This document shows positions 49,095 to 58,168 of a stretch of DNA of 64,000 nucleotides, piece by piece (position 1 is the stretch's first letter; each line of letters opens with the position of its first letter). Under the pieces are notes generated by a model that saw only the letters and a list, made by a program, of their open reading frames with translations, made no database searches and had not been told where the DNA came from. Both the position numbers and the translations under genes were made by a program. Origin of the DNA: Muribaculaceae bacterium (lineage in GTDB: Bacteria; Bacteroidota; Bacteroidia; Bacteroidales; Muribaculaceae); assembly GCA_014867205.1 (NCBI GenBank), contig WGUO01000015.1, positions 1 to 64,000 of the forward strand, read 5' to 3'.

Positions 49095-49715
49095 TCAGAT
49101 GCCATTAATGTTATAGAGCGCTATCACCAGCACCAGGGCCACGCCAAACTGCATCAGCGTTATGGCCGTCGGGAATCCCTTGGCCAGAAGATAGCGGAAG
49201 AAATTCCCCGACCCGGGCCGGATGGGGCGCCCGTCGGGAGTGTTGGTGTAGAGCAGGAATCCTAAGAAGATTCCCGCCACTGTGGCGAGTATCATGCACG
49301 CGTATAGTGCGGACAGGTCTGTCAGGAACGTGAAGCCGAGCAGTCCGAGCGCGAGCCCGGTGATGCCGCCACCCATGATGTATGTCATGCCGCGCGTCTG
49401 CCTGCGCACAGGCTCCGGCTGAAGCACTGATGATATCATCACGACGAGGGTCATGCACAGCCATCCCGTCAGTATCGTGGAGTTGATCGGGAGCACACTG
49501 TAGCCCGCACGGTCGGTGACAAACGACAATACGAGAAGTGCGACATACGACAGGGCAGGGGCTATGGTCTGGCGCCCGTAAAGAGCCCAGAACGACCCGA
49601 TCCATAGCAATACGCTCAGTATGATAAGAAATACAGCCATATACATCAGTTTTTTGGTTCGGACCCGTGCCAGTGTCGTCTGCGGGGGAATGTACACAGT
49701 CATCCCCTCCTGCAT
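49095..49715 (-). CDS. Six-span membrane protein of unknown function
   Basis: 206 residues with about six hydrophobic spans (LMYMAVFLIILSVLLWIGSF, IAPALSYVALLVLSFV, STILTGWLCMTLVVMISSVL, GGGITGLALGLLGFTFL, ALYACMILATVAGIFLGFL, LMQFGVALVLVIALYNI). The first 22 residues may be cytoplasmic. The start may be the ATG 4 codons later (MTVYIPPQT). It lies 48 bp after the 7TM-HD gene. Confidence 0.75.
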   Translation of the reverse strand: MQEGMTVYIPPQTTLARVRTKKLMYMAVFLIILSVLLWIGSFWALYGRQTIAPALSYVALLVLSFVTDRAGYSVLPINSTILTGWLCMTLVVMISSVLQPEPVRRQTRGMTYIMGGGITGLALGLLGFTFLTDLSALYACMILATVAGIFLGFLLYTNTPDGRPIRPGSGNFFRYLLAKGFPTAITLMQFGVALVLVIALYNINGI

Positions 49716-49763
49716 TTATGACATGCCGGAGGCCTTTATGTTTAAACGCCTGAGCCGTCAAAA

Positions 49764-51857
49764 TTATTTTTGCTCCTGTGGTATGCTCTCTATAGGGTGT
49801 GGCTGCTTATTGAGCTCAGGATATGTCACACGCGAGTGATAGATGGTCGACAGACGCTTCTTGAATGTATTCTTGATGGTCTCTATGTCGCGGAATGATA
49901 TGGGAGACTCGTTGAAGAGTCCCTCCTTCTCCTGCGTGTCTATTATACGGTCAACCAGGCTGTTGATTGCCTCGGGAGTGTATTGGGGCAGACTTCGCGA
50001 GGCAGCCTCGACCGAGTCGGCCATCATCAGTATCGCCGTCTCGCGGCTCTGCGGGTTGGGACCCGGATAGGTGAATTTCGACCGGTCTACCGCGCCGTCA
50101 GGATTCTCGTTTACCGCCGTGTTGTAGAAGAAGCGCGTCACCGACTTGCCGTGGTGCTCGCTGATGAAGTGGCGTATGACCTCGGGCAGTTTCTCGCGTT
50201 TGGCTATGGCGAGGCCCGAGGTGACGTGCGAGATGATCTTGTGGGCGCTCGTCTCGGGGTTGAGGCCCGTGTGCGGGTTGACGCCATGCTGGTTCTCGGT
50301 GAAGAATATGGGGCCGTCGAGCTTGCCTATGTCATGATAGAGCGCGCCGGTACGCACCAGCTGCGTGTTCGCCCCGATGGCGCGTGCCGCCTCCGCGGCA
50401 AGCGTCGATACCTGCATCGAGTGCTGGAACGTGCCGGGAGCCTCCTCGGCCAGACGCCGCAGCAGCGGGTTGTTGATGTCCGAGAGCTCAACAAGCGTCA
50501 CTGTCGAGGTGAAGCCGTAGAGCTTCTCTATGATGAGTATCAGGAAGTAGGCGAACGACAGCACCACCGAGTTGATCGCGAACGCCCCTATGATATGCCA
50601 CTCGAAGTTGGCCAGCGAGCCGTCGGTGATCAGGCTTGAGGTCACATATGTCAGCACATATGCCAGAAACGTGAGGAGCGCGGTGCGGAGCAGCTGGGAG
50701 CGCCGCTCCAGCGTGTTGATCGAGAATGCCGCCGTCAGGCCCGCCGCCAGCTCCATGAATATGAACTGGAACTGGAACACCGCCACCAGGGCGGCTATCA
50801 TCACTGTCACCAGCAGCGAGAAGATGGCTGTCCTCGCGTCAAAGAAGACGATTATCACCACCGGTATCGCCGCGAACGGCACAAGATATATCCCGTTGCC
50901 TATATACTCGAACATCAGCACCGACGTGACCACGAAGATGGCTATGAATGATATCAGGAAGACCATGTTCTTCGTCTCCCTCATGAATCTCCACCGGTAT
51001 ATCAGCAGGAACGTGTAGAGGGCGGCGAAGCAAAGCAGTATATACATGCCCTGACCGAGCAGAAAGTAGGTCGTGGTGTTGTCGTCGTGGTGGTTCTGCT
51101 CGGCGATCTCCATGTACGTGTTTAGGTTGGTGAAGATCTGCGGAGTAACGATCTCGCCTCGGTCCACGATACGCTGTCCTTTCTTGATGACTCCCATCGC
51201 GCCGTTGACCGTCAGGTATTCCTGCTCGCGGAACTTGCTGTCGGCCACGGAGTCAACCAGTACGTTCGGGGTCAGGACCGCCCCTACCATGTGGGCCACG
51301 TCGTTGTCGAGAGCGTCTGATCCGGATCCGCCTGGCATCCCGGCGTTAAAGACCGAGTCGATGTACTGGAACGCCTTTGGCGGCGAGAGCATCTCGCTCG
51401 CGTCGATCGTCTGCACGGAGTTGGCACCCTCCTCGATGTCGGCCACGCGCAGATGGCCCTTGGCGTCCCCGTGTATACGGCTGTATATCTCGGGGGGCAC
51501 GATGCCGCGGCCATAGACCGTCGCGAGCAGTTCGCTGAGACGGCGCCCCTGCGCCGGGGGCAGTTTGGCCGAGATGGCCTTGCGGAACCTGGTCAGGTTC
51601 GTCTCCGCCACATTGGCGTCGCGGCGCACGAAAGGGATGAACGCCCGGTCGATGCTGTCGCGCATCTGGCGTGCCGACGACGAGTCGCGCAGTATCGGCA
51701 TGTCGAAGTCGGCCGTGAGAAGCTGGTAGCGCCAGGGCTGGTTGAGCTCGTAGTTGTACGACTGCCGGTCGTCGTGGGGCAGAAGCAGCAGAATTATCGC
51801 CACGGCCGCCGCCACTAGCCCGATGTTGTATGCTATCTGTTTTCCTGTCAGTCTCAT
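49764..51857 (-). CDS. 7TM-HD protein, PgpH-like c-di-AMP phosphodiesterase
   Basis: 697 residues from the ATG at 51857; the frame runs open upstream inside relA, but MRLTGKQIAYNIGLVAAAVA is a normal first span and its ATGA overlaps the relA stop. One N-terminal span, an extracytoplasmic 7TMR-HDED domain (about 45-270), seven spans (about 275-470), then an HD domain with RTGALYHDIGKLDGP, ITSH-like IISHVTSGL and FISEHHGKSVTRFF. The PgpH family degrades c-di-AMP in Listeria, where ppGpp inhibits it; coupling to relA here is striking. Confidence 0.92.
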   Translation of the reverse strand: MRLTGKQIAYNIGLVAAAVAIILLLLPHDDRQSYNYELNQPWRYQLLTADFDMPILRDSSSARQMRDSIDRAFIPFVRRDANVAETNLTRFRKAISAKLPPAQGRRLSELLATVYGRGIVPPEIYSRIHGDAKGHLRVADIEEGANSVQTIDASEMLSPPKAFQYIDSVFNAGMPGGSGSDALDNDVAHMVGAVLTPNVLVDSVADSKFREQEYLTVNGAMGVIKKGQRIVDRGEIVTPQIFTNLNTYMEIAEQNHHDDNTTTYFLLGQGMYILLCFAALYTFLLIYRWRFMRETKNMVFLISFIAIFVVTSVLMFEYIGNGIYLVPFAAIPVVIIVFFDARTAIFSLLVTVMIAALVAVFQFQFIFMELAAGLTAAFSINTLERRSQLLRTALLTFLAYVLTYVTSSLITDGSLANFEWHIIGAFAINSVVLSFAYFLILIIEKLYGFTSTVTLVELSDINNPLLRRLAEEAPGTFQHSMQVSTLAAEAARAIGANTQLVRTGALYHDIGKLDGPIFFTENQHGVNPHTGLNPETSAHKIISHVTSGLAIAKREKLPEVIRHFISEHHGKSVTRFFYNTAVNENPDGAVDRSKFTYPGPNPQSRETAILMMADSVEAASRSLPQYTPEAINSLVDRIIDTQEKEGLFNESPISFRDIETIKNTFKKRLSTIYHSRVTYPELNKQPHPIESIPQEQK

Positions 51858-54094
51858 GAGATTCTGCGGGCTATCTGTATGCCCTTGATTGCTTTGAGTG
51901 TACTTAATATGTTTCCGAGCGTCTCGGTGGAGTCTATGCGTATGGTGAACTCGCACTTGAACACCTCGTTCTCCGCGTTGATGCTGAGGTTGCGGATGTT
52001 GACCCCGAGGGGGCCGGCGAGTGTCGAGGCGATCTCGCCGAGGATTCCCATGCGGTCTATGCCCTCGAGTCCGATGCGCGCCAGAAACTTCTCCGCGCTG
52101 CCGCCCCACACGGTGGCCACAATTCGCGAGCCGTAGCTGCTCTTGAGCCGCATGGCCTTCGCGCAGCTGACCTTATGCACGATCACCTCCTCGTCGTCGT
52201 TGACGAAGCCTATCACGTCGTCGCCCGGTATGGGCGCGCAGCATTTGTCGAGCACGTAGTTGGGGAAGCGGTCGTCGGGGTGGAGCACATACGTCTCCTT
52301 GCGGTTGACGGGCGCCCGACTGTCGGCCCGGGCCTCTGTGCCCGTCTGGCTCTTGCGCGACGAGAGGGGGTTGCGCAGCAACTTACGTATCAGTGACTGG
52401 TGCTGGGTCTGCACGGCCTTGAGGCGTGCCGGCGACAGGCTTATCTCCTCGGCTGCGAGCTTCATGTAGAGCTCGTCGGCGGTCGCGATCCGGTATTTGC
52501 GCAGCACGCGCTGCATCAGCTCGGGGGTCACCGTGATGTGCTCGCGTGTCATGAACTCGTCGAAGAGCTTGCGGCCATGCGCCATCATCTCCTCCGGGTC
52601 CTTGCGCAGCAGTGTGCGCAGGCAGTTCTTGGCCTTGGCCGAATGGCAGAAGTCCATCCACTCGCGCCTGGGCCGCTGTGACTCCGAGGTGATGATCTCA
52701 ACCTGGTCGCCCGAGCCGAGCTGGTAGTTGAGCGGCACCAGACGGTGGTTGATCTTGCCCGCTATACAGTGTGTGCCGAGCTCGGTGTGTATGGCGAATG
52801 CCATGTCGAGAACCGTCGCTCCGGCCGGCAGCGTCACCAGGTCGCCGCGTGGCGTGAAGACATATATCTCCGAGGCGAAGAGGTTGAGCTTTATCGTGTC
52901 CAGGAAGTCTATGGCGTCAGGCTCCGGGTTTGCCAGGATATCCTTGATGGTGTTCATCCACTTGTCGAGCTCTGAGTCATCGTCGGTCACCTCGCCCGAC
53001 TTGTATTTCCAGTGGGCGGCATAGCCGAGCTCGGCTATCTCGTCCATCTTGCGCGAGCGTATCTGCACCTCGATCCATTTGCCGTCGGGGCCCATGGCCG
53101 TCAGGTGGAGCGCGCGGTAGCCGTTGGCCTTCGGCACCGATGTCCAGTCGCGCAGACGGTCGGGATGCACCTTGTGACCGTCGGAGAAGAAGGTATATAT
53201 CTCCCAGCAGCGCAGCCGCTCCTTGGAGTCGTCGTCGTTCTCGAATATGACGCGTACGGCGTATATGTCATATATCTCATCGAACGGAATCTTCTTCGAC
53301 TCCATCTTGTTGTATATCGAGTAGGCGCTCTTCACACGGGCCTTGATCTCGTACTTGAATCCGGCGGCGTCGAGCTTGCGGCGCACCGGTTCCACGAATT
53401 CCCTGACTATCTCGTCGCGGTGGGCCTCGCTCTCGCTGACCTTGGCCACAATCTCTGCGTACTTCTGCGGATGCTCGTAGCGGAAGGCCAGGTCCTCAAG
53501 CTCGGTCTTTATCTTGAACAGGCCGAGCCGGTGGGCCAGCGGCGCGTACACATAGAGGGTCTCGCCGGCGATCTTGTACTGCTTCTCGGGGCGTAGGCTC
53601 CCTAAGGTCCGCATGTTGTGCAGCCTGTCGGCCATCTTGATGAGCACGACGCGTATGTCGTTAGACATCGAGAGCAGAAGCTTGCGGAAGTTCTCGGCCT
53701 GAAGCGACGCCCGGTCGCCGAAGATGCCTCCCGATATCTTGGTCAGCCCCTCGACAATGCCGGCTATTTTCGGCCCGAAGGCCGCCTCTATGTCCTCGCG
53801 GGTGTATTCGGTGTCCTCGACCACGTCGTGCAGTAGCGCGGCGCATATAGACGTCGAGCCCAGACCAAGCTCGGATATGACTATCTTGGCCACGGCTATC
53901 GGGTGGAGTATATACGGCTCGCCGCTGCGGCGCCGGACTCCCTTGTGGGCGGCCTTGGCGAAGCGGTATGCCCGCTCGATTATCTCGACTTTCTTGCGGT
54001 GGTTGCTCCCGAGATAGGCCGCGAGCAATTCGCGGAACTCGTTCTCGATCATCTGGTCTTCCCGGTCTGCCGGTAGTGGCTGGTATGCTGTCAT
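51854..54094 (-). CDS. relA: Bifunctional (p)ppGpp synthetase/hydrolase (Rel family)
   Basis: 746 residues. HD hydrolase domain with AALLHDVVEDTEYTREDIEA (about 85-105) and KMADRLHNMRTL; synthetase domain with IKARVKSAYSIYNKMESKKI, EIYDIYAVRVIF and GYRALHLTAMGPDGKWIEVQ; TGS domain IYVFTPRGDLVTLPAGATVL; C-terminal ACT domain ending GIQIARRIS. Intact HD residues suggest it both makes and degrades (p)ppGpp. It opens the operon and has its own promoter. Confidence 0.95.
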   Translation of the reverse strand: MTAYQPLPADREDQMIENEFRELLAAYLGSNHRKKVEIIERAYRFAKAAHKGVRRRSGEPYILHPIAVAKIVISELGLGSTSICAALLHDVVEDTEYTREDIEAAFGPKIAGIVEGLTKISGGIFGDRASLQAENFRKLLLSMSNDIRVVLIKMADRLHNMRTLGSLRPEKQYKIAGETLYVYAPLAHRLGLFKIKTELEDLAFRYEHPQKYAEIVAKVSESEAHRDEIVREFVEPVRRKLDAAGFKYEIKARVKSAYSIYNKMESKKIPFDEIYDIYAVRVIFENDDDSKERLRCWEIYTFFSDGHKVHPDRLRDWTSVPKANGYRALHLTAMGPDGKWIEVQIRSRKMDEIAELGYAAHWKYKSGEVTDDDSELDKWMNTIKDILANPEPDAIDFLDTIKLNLFASEIYVFTPRGDLVTLPAGATVLDMAFAIHTELGTHCIAGKINHRLVPLNYQLGSGDQVEIITSESQRPRREWMDFCHSAKAKNCLRTLLRKDPEEMMAHGRKLFDEFMTREHITVTPELMQRVLRKYRIATADELYMKLAAEEISLSPARLKAVQTQHQSLIRKLLRNPLSSRKSQTGTEARADSRAPVNRKETYVLHPDDRFPNYVLDKCCAPIPGDDVIGFVNDDEEVIVHKVSCAKAMRLKSSYGSRIVATVWGGSAEKFLARIGLEGIDRMGILGEIASTLAGPLGVNIRNLSINAENEVFKCEFTIRIDSTETLGNILSTLKAIKGIQIARRIS

Positions 54095-54177
54095 GCTCTC
54101 TTTGTCGCTGTTTGACGTGTCACGTCGCTTTCTGTCTGCATTTTGTCATCTTTGCAGGAGCCTCGCTGTGTCACTCA

Positions 54178-54209
54178 CAAAATTAACAAATTGTATTTAA
54201 TTATTCAAC
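54178..54209 (-). promoter_or_regulatory. relA promoter
   Basis: On the minus strand GTTG (54209-54206), 20 bp, TAATTTTG (54185-54178). Predicted leader about 80 bases. It starts just after the terminator at 54220-54252. Confidence 0.6.
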
Positions 54210-54219
54210 TGATTGGAAT

Positions 54220-54252
54220 AAAAAAATCCGGGCGCCTCCCGACGACCGGATT
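54220..54252 (-). terminator. Intrinsic terminator upstream of relA
   Basis: On the minus strand AATCCGG (54252-54246) and CCGGATT (54231-54225) close a 14-base loop, followed by TTTTTTATTCC. It lies far from the lpxB stop (54730), which has its own terminator, so it probably ends a separate RNA made from 54264-54675. Confidence 0.65.
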
Positions 54253-54263
54253 CATTCCCGCCG

Positions 54264-54675
54264 CAGATGTCCTGTAAGTGCGGATGCATCTGCCGAGGCG
54301 GACGATAGAAATTACTAATGTATATAACCCAAAATTTAGACAATTATGTTTTTCACACGCCGCTGCCGGGTATGTATTCCCGCCCGCGGCGGCTGTATAG
54401 ATTCAGGCATGGTTGAAACATATCTAAGTCATGAAAAAAGTGTAGAGGCTCGCGGCGACGGAGCCGTCAAGGCGCCGTCGCTGTGTTGTCTTTATGGTCA
54501 AGCATGTGAAAAGGGAATGCTTATCGTTGTGTCCGGGAATCGGTTACCGTTTGTCTGGATTATCCCCTTTATTGTTGCTTCAGCAGGTGGTCTTGTTGTT
54601 TTGGTATCCTTTAAACGGCACTTGTTGTGTGAATATTGGTGTCTAAATGTTAAAGTTTATGGTACAAATATGTTA
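54264..54675 (-). other. Gene-free structured region, candidate non-coding RNA
   Basis: About 410 bp between the lpxB terminator and the terminator at 54220-54252. No credible reading frame. Strong inverted repeats: CGCCGC..GCGGCG (54358-54392) and GCGACGG..CCGTCGC (54453-54481), plus an imperfect pairing of AAGGGAATGC with ATTATCCCCTTT (54511-54570). I could not match tmRNA, SRP RNA or RNase P RNA landmarks; 6S-like RNA is possible but unproven. Confidence 0.35.
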
Positions 54676-54679
54676 AAAA

Positions 54680-54703
54680 AGCCGAATGTATCTGCATTCG
54701 GCT
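54680..54703 (-). terminator. lpxB terminator
   Basis: AGCCGAATG and CATTCGGCT form a 9-bp stem with a 6-base loop, followed on the minus strand by TTTTTAAC. It lies 27 bp after the lpxB stop. Confidence 0.85.
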
Positions 54704-54729
54704 GTAATATCCTGATTGATAACGCGAGA

Positions 54730-55863
54730 TTATTGTTTCAGCGAGTCGGTGATCAGTTCGGCGGCGTACTCGGTGGCGACGTAGGTGCCGAGACGTCGCT
54801 GCATGTTGCGGTATCCCTGGAGCTGGAAGTCGCGCCGGGGCGAGGGCTGGAGCAGCGGCGAGAGCTCGCGCGATATGGAGTCGGCGGTGCATTTGTGCAC
54901 CAGAAGCTCAGGTACTATCTCGTTGCCGACTATCAGGTTGGGCAGCGAGACATACTTGACCTTGAGCAGTTTCTCCATTATCTTGTACGACAGCGCGAGG
55001 CCGTTGGCGCGGTAAACCACTACCTGGGGCGTGCCGATCAGCGCGGTCTCGAGCGTGGCGGTGCCTGAGGTCACCACGGCTGCCTGGGCATATTTGAGCA
55101 GGGTGGGCGTGCAGCCGAACGCGAGCTTGAGTCCGGGGTCCTGGGCTGTCTCTCGATAGAATTTCTCACCGATTGTCGGAGCCGCCCCCACCACGTACTG
55201 GAACTCCGGGAACCGCTTGGCCGCCTCGATCATCAGCGGCAGGTTGTTGCGTATCTCGCCGCGGCGAGACCCCGGCAGCAGCGCGATGATCGGTCGCTCG
55301 TCATCAAGTCCCTGACGCTCCATGAAGTGCCGCTTCGGCGGGAGATGCCCCATGTAGTGCGCTACCTCCTGGACCGAGGGGTTGCCGACATATGTCACTT
55401 CGTAGCCATGCCGCTTATAGAAAGGAACCTCGAACGGAAGTATCGAGTACATGTGGTCAACATTCTTCTTGATTGACTTCACGCGGTATTCTTTCCAGGC
55501 CCATACCTTGGGCGAGATGAAGTAATGCACCGGCACTCCGAGCCTGTGGGCATATGAGGCAAGCGTCAGGTTGAAGCCGGGGTAGTCCACGAGAATCAGC
55601 GCGTCGGGACGGTATTCGCGCAGCAGCCGCTTGGCCTTGCGCAGGTTTGTCATCAGGGTCGGGAGTTTACGGAATACCTCGCTGAATCCCATCACATTCA
55701 TCATGTCATAGTGAAGTTCCGGCTTGCGGCGCGCCTCGGAAGCCATAAGGTCGCCTCCGAAGAAACGGAAGTCGGCCTCCTGATCGAACTCCTTGATCCA
55801 CTTGATCAGATGTGAGGCATGAAGATCACCGGATGCCTCGCCGGCAATAAGCATGTATTTCAT
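54730..55863 (-). CDS. lpxB: Lipid-A-disaccharide synthase
   Basis: 377 residues. Joins UDP-2,3-diacylglucosamine and lipid X in lipid A synthesis at the inner membrane. MKYMLIAGEASGDLHASHLI is the GT19 N-terminus; FRFFGGDLM, DYPGFNLTLASYAHRLGVPV, YFISPKVWAWKEYRVK and LLPGSRRGEIRNNLPLM follow; the C-terminal domain holds SGTATLETALIGTPQVVVYR. Complete and intact; a stand-alone transcript by its terminator. Confidence 0.96.
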   Translation of the reverse strand: MKYMLIAGEASGDLHASHLIKWIKEFDQEADFRFFGGDLMASEARRKPELHYDMMNVMGFSEVFRKLPTLMTNLRKAKRLLREYRPDALILVDYPGFNLTLASYAHRLGVPVHYFISPKVWAWKEYRVKSIKKNVDHMYSILPFEVPFYKRHGYEVTYVGNPSVQEVAHYMGHLPPKRHFMERQGLDDERPIIALLPGSRRGEIRNNLPLMIEAAKRFPEFQYVVGAAPTIGEKFYRETAQDPGLKLAFGCTPTLLKYAQAAVVTSGTATLETALIGTPQVVVYRANGLALSYKIMEKLLKVKYVSLPNLIVGNEIVPELLVHKCTADSISRELSPLLQPSPRRDFQLQGYRNMQRRLGTYVATEYAAELITDSLKQ

Positions 55864-55970
55864 TGTTCAAGTCTTTCCTGTATGCTCCGGCCTGCGCGGA
55901 GTCTTTCACGCGTGTCGCGCGCCTCTGTACGGTTCTGAAATAAAACGGCCTCTCGAACGTTTTCTCATAT

Positions 55971-57389
55971 ATGTTACAGATGCGCTACTTCATATTGACC
56001 CTTGTCGGGCTCTTTAGTTTAATCATGGTGTCGTGTATTGACGACAGTTTTTCGTCATCTCCCTCCGACACACTGACTTTCTCGCGCGACACGGTCAACT
56101 TCGATACTGTATTCACTGACCTCGGCACTCCCACTGCCCGTCTCGTCGTGGCCAACCGCGCCAAGAAGGGCATTACCATATCGTCGATACGCTTCCGCAA
56201 TCCCGACACACGCTTCTCTCTCAATGTCGACGGCGTGAGCGGCCGTGACTTCCACGATGTCGACATCAGGGGCCGCGACTCTATCTATGTGTTCATAGAG
56301 TGCTATATACCGGAGACGCAGGGGGCGTCGCCCGGCCTTGTCGAGGATGAGCTTGAGTTCGTGACCAACGGCGTGACACAGGTCGTGCGCGTGGAGGCGT
56401 ATGGCCAGAACGTAACGCGCCTGCGCAACGTGCGCCTTGAGGCTGACACGCGGCTTACCGCGGACCGCCCCTATGTGGTGTTTGACTCGCTTACTGTCGC
56501 CCCCGGAGCCACGCTCAGTGTCGAGCCCGGCACGCAGCTCCTCTTCCACGACGGCGCCTCGCTCGTGGTCGAGGGCCGGCTTGAGGCTGTCGGAGAGCCG
56601 GGCCGCATGATACACATGCGCGGCGACCGACTCGACAATGTGCTCCCCAATGTCGGATATGACATCATGGCCGGCCAGTGGCGCGGCGTCAGGATCGCCG
56701 CCGGCTCGTTCGACAACCGTATGGAGTATGTCGACATGCGCAGCACCGTCTCGGGCCTGACGCTCGACTCCTGCGCGGACCTCTCGCGACAGAAGCTGAC
56801 GCTGCTCGACTCGTGGCTGCACAACTCGCAGGGAAATGTGCTCAACTCGCGCTATGCCCGCGTCGACGCCTATGGCTGCTGCTTCTCCGAGGCCGCCGGG
56901 TCGGTGGTATCGCTTACAGGAGGAGTGCATAACTTCCTGCAGTGTACGATTGCCAACAATTATCTCTTCTCGGCTATTCGCGGTCCGCTGCTCTGGCTGG
57001 GACATGTGCTCCCCAAGCATGCCGCCGACAATGACCTGCCGCTGATGCAGGCCTCGTTCGAGAACTCGATAATCTATGGTCTGGCCGATGACCTCAACGA
57101 GGGCGACCTGTCCGGCTCTGACGTATATTTCCGCTTTGTGTCGCTCAAGGCCGGCGGCTCCAATGATGACAACTTCATCGACTGCCTCTGGGAGACTGAC
57201 CCGATGTTCCTGACCGACAGGCCGGAATATTACTTCAACTATAGGCTTGCCGCCGACTCTCCGGTCAGGTCGGCCGGCAGCGCTGCGCTCGTCACTCCGC
57301 TCGTGCTCCGCGATATGGATGGCGTGGACCGCCTGCGCGACGGCGCTCCGTCGCTCGGCGCCTATCAGTATGTGCCCAGCCCCGAATAG
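55971..57389 (+). CDS. Surface or periplasmic lipoprotein with beta-helix-like repeats
   Basis: 472 residues. Lipoprotein signal FILTLVGLFSLIMVSCIDDS with Cys at about 22. After an immunoglobulin-like N-terminal part (VNFDTVFTDLGTPTARLVVA, FIECYIPE), residues 170-430 show parallel beta-helix-like repeats (LTVAPGATLSVEPGTQLLFH, LVVEGRLEAVGEPGRMIHMR, GQWRGVRIAAGS) and an end typical of such proteins (DGVDRLRDGAPSLGAYQYV). Role unknown. Divergent from lpxB with 107 bp between them. Confidence 0.8.
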   Translation: MLQMRYFILTLVGLFSLIMVSCIDDSFSSSPSDTLTFSRDTVNFDTVFTDLGTPTARLVVANRAKKGITISSIRFRNPDTRFSLNVDGVSGRDFHDVDIRGRDSIYVFIECYIPETQGASPGLVEDELEFVTNGVTQVVRVEAYGQNVTRLRNVRLEADTRLTADRPYVVFDSLTVAPGATLSVEPGTQLLFHDGASLVVEGRLEAVGEPGRMIHMRGDRLDNVLPNVGYDIMAGQWRGVRIAAGSFDNRMEYVDMRSTVSGLTLDSCADLSRQKLTLLDSWLHNSQGNVLNSRYARVDAYGCCFSEAAGSVVSLTGGVHNFLQCTIANNYLFSAIRGPLLWLGHVLPKHAADNDLPLMQASFENSIIYGLADDLNEGDLSGSDVYFRFVSLKAGGSNDDNFIDCLWETDPMFLTDRPEYYFNYRLAADSPVRSAGSAALVTPLVLRDMDGVDRLRDGAPSLGAYQYVPSPE

Positions 57390-57418
57390 CCCGCGTTTCT
57401 CAGCCGATTTGATTTCTT

Positions 57419-57450
57419 TTTGCACATTATTTGAAAAATGTGTATATTTG
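57419..57450 (+). promoter_or_regulatory. Promoter of the psd-pssA unit
   Basis: TTTG (57419-57422), 20 bp, TATATTTG (57443-57450): a full consensus match. The leader is about 35 bases to the GTG at 57492. Confidence 0.75.
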
Positions 57451-57491
57451 CAGATTAGAATAAGAGGCGCCCGCCTTGGGGCGATAGAATT

Positions 57492-58157
57492 GTGAAAATA
57501 CATCGCGAAGGAACCAACATACTGATTCTGCTTTTTATCGTGCTGGCAGCGCTCAATGTGCCGGTATGGATGTTCATGCCTCCTTATGTTATCCCGGTGT
57601 TCCTGTCGGCTCTCTCGCTGACAGTCTACATGTTCGTGTTCAACTTCTTCAGGTGCCCGAAGCGTCACTACCGGGGCAAGCATGCCAACCGCGTGGTGAG
57701 TTCGGTCGACGGCAAGGTCGTGGCCGTGGAGCGCGTCATGGAGAACGAGTGGCTACACTCCGAGGCTGTCATGGTGTCAGTGTTCATGTCTCCCCTCAAT
57801 GTCCATGCCAACTGGTTCCCGGTCGACGGCGTGGTCGACTATGTGGCCCATCACCGGGGCCGCTTCCTGTCGGCATACCTGCCAAAGGCCAGCACCGACA
57901 ACGAGCGGAGCACAATCGGAATCACCATGAACAATGGGCGCCGCATCGTGGTTAGACAGATAGCGGGAGCCATGGCGCGCCGCATCGTGACTTACGCCCA
58001 CCCGGGCGAGGTGGCCGACATCGATGATCATCTCGGGTTCATAAAGTTCGGCTCGAGGGTGGACATCTATCTCCCTGTAGACGCGCGTGTGCTGCTCAGG
58101 ATCGGCGACATTACCCGCGGAGGCCTCACGCCTCTGGCCATAGTGAAGCCCGATTAA
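57492..58157 (+). CDS. psd: Phosphatidylserine decarboxylase (short, pyruvoyl type)
   Basis: 221 residues from a GTG start. Two spans near the N-terminus, then SVFMSPLNVHANWFPVDGVV (catalytic-core signature) and the self-cleavage site IKFGSRVDIYLP, where GS yields the pyruvoyl alpha chain. Makes phosphatidylethanolamine. It is followed after 11 bp by pssA, which makes its substrate: the two steps lie in one operon. Confidence 0.94.
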   Translation: MKIHREGTNILILLFIVLAALNVPVWMFMPPYVIPVFLSALSLTVYMFVFNFFRCPKRHYRGKHANRVVSSVDGKVVAVERVMENEWLHSEAVMVSVFMSPLNVHANWFPVDGVVDYVAHHRGRFLSAYLPKASTDNERSTIGITMNNGRRIVVRQIAGAMARRIVTYAHPGEVADIDDHLGFIKFGSRVDIYLPVDARVLLRIGDITRGGLTPLAIVKPD

Positions 58158-58168
58158 TTGTATATGGC

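Noticed and set aside
54346..55068. Plus-strand open frame over the lpxB end
   Set aside because: Its second half mirrors lpxB and its first half lies in structured, non-coding-like DNA with no family match.
56055..57683. Long open frame opposite the lipoprotein gene (542 codons)
   Set aside because: Again a shadow frame: Glu/Val/His/Arg-rich, no motifs, while the plus strand has a signal peptide and known folds.
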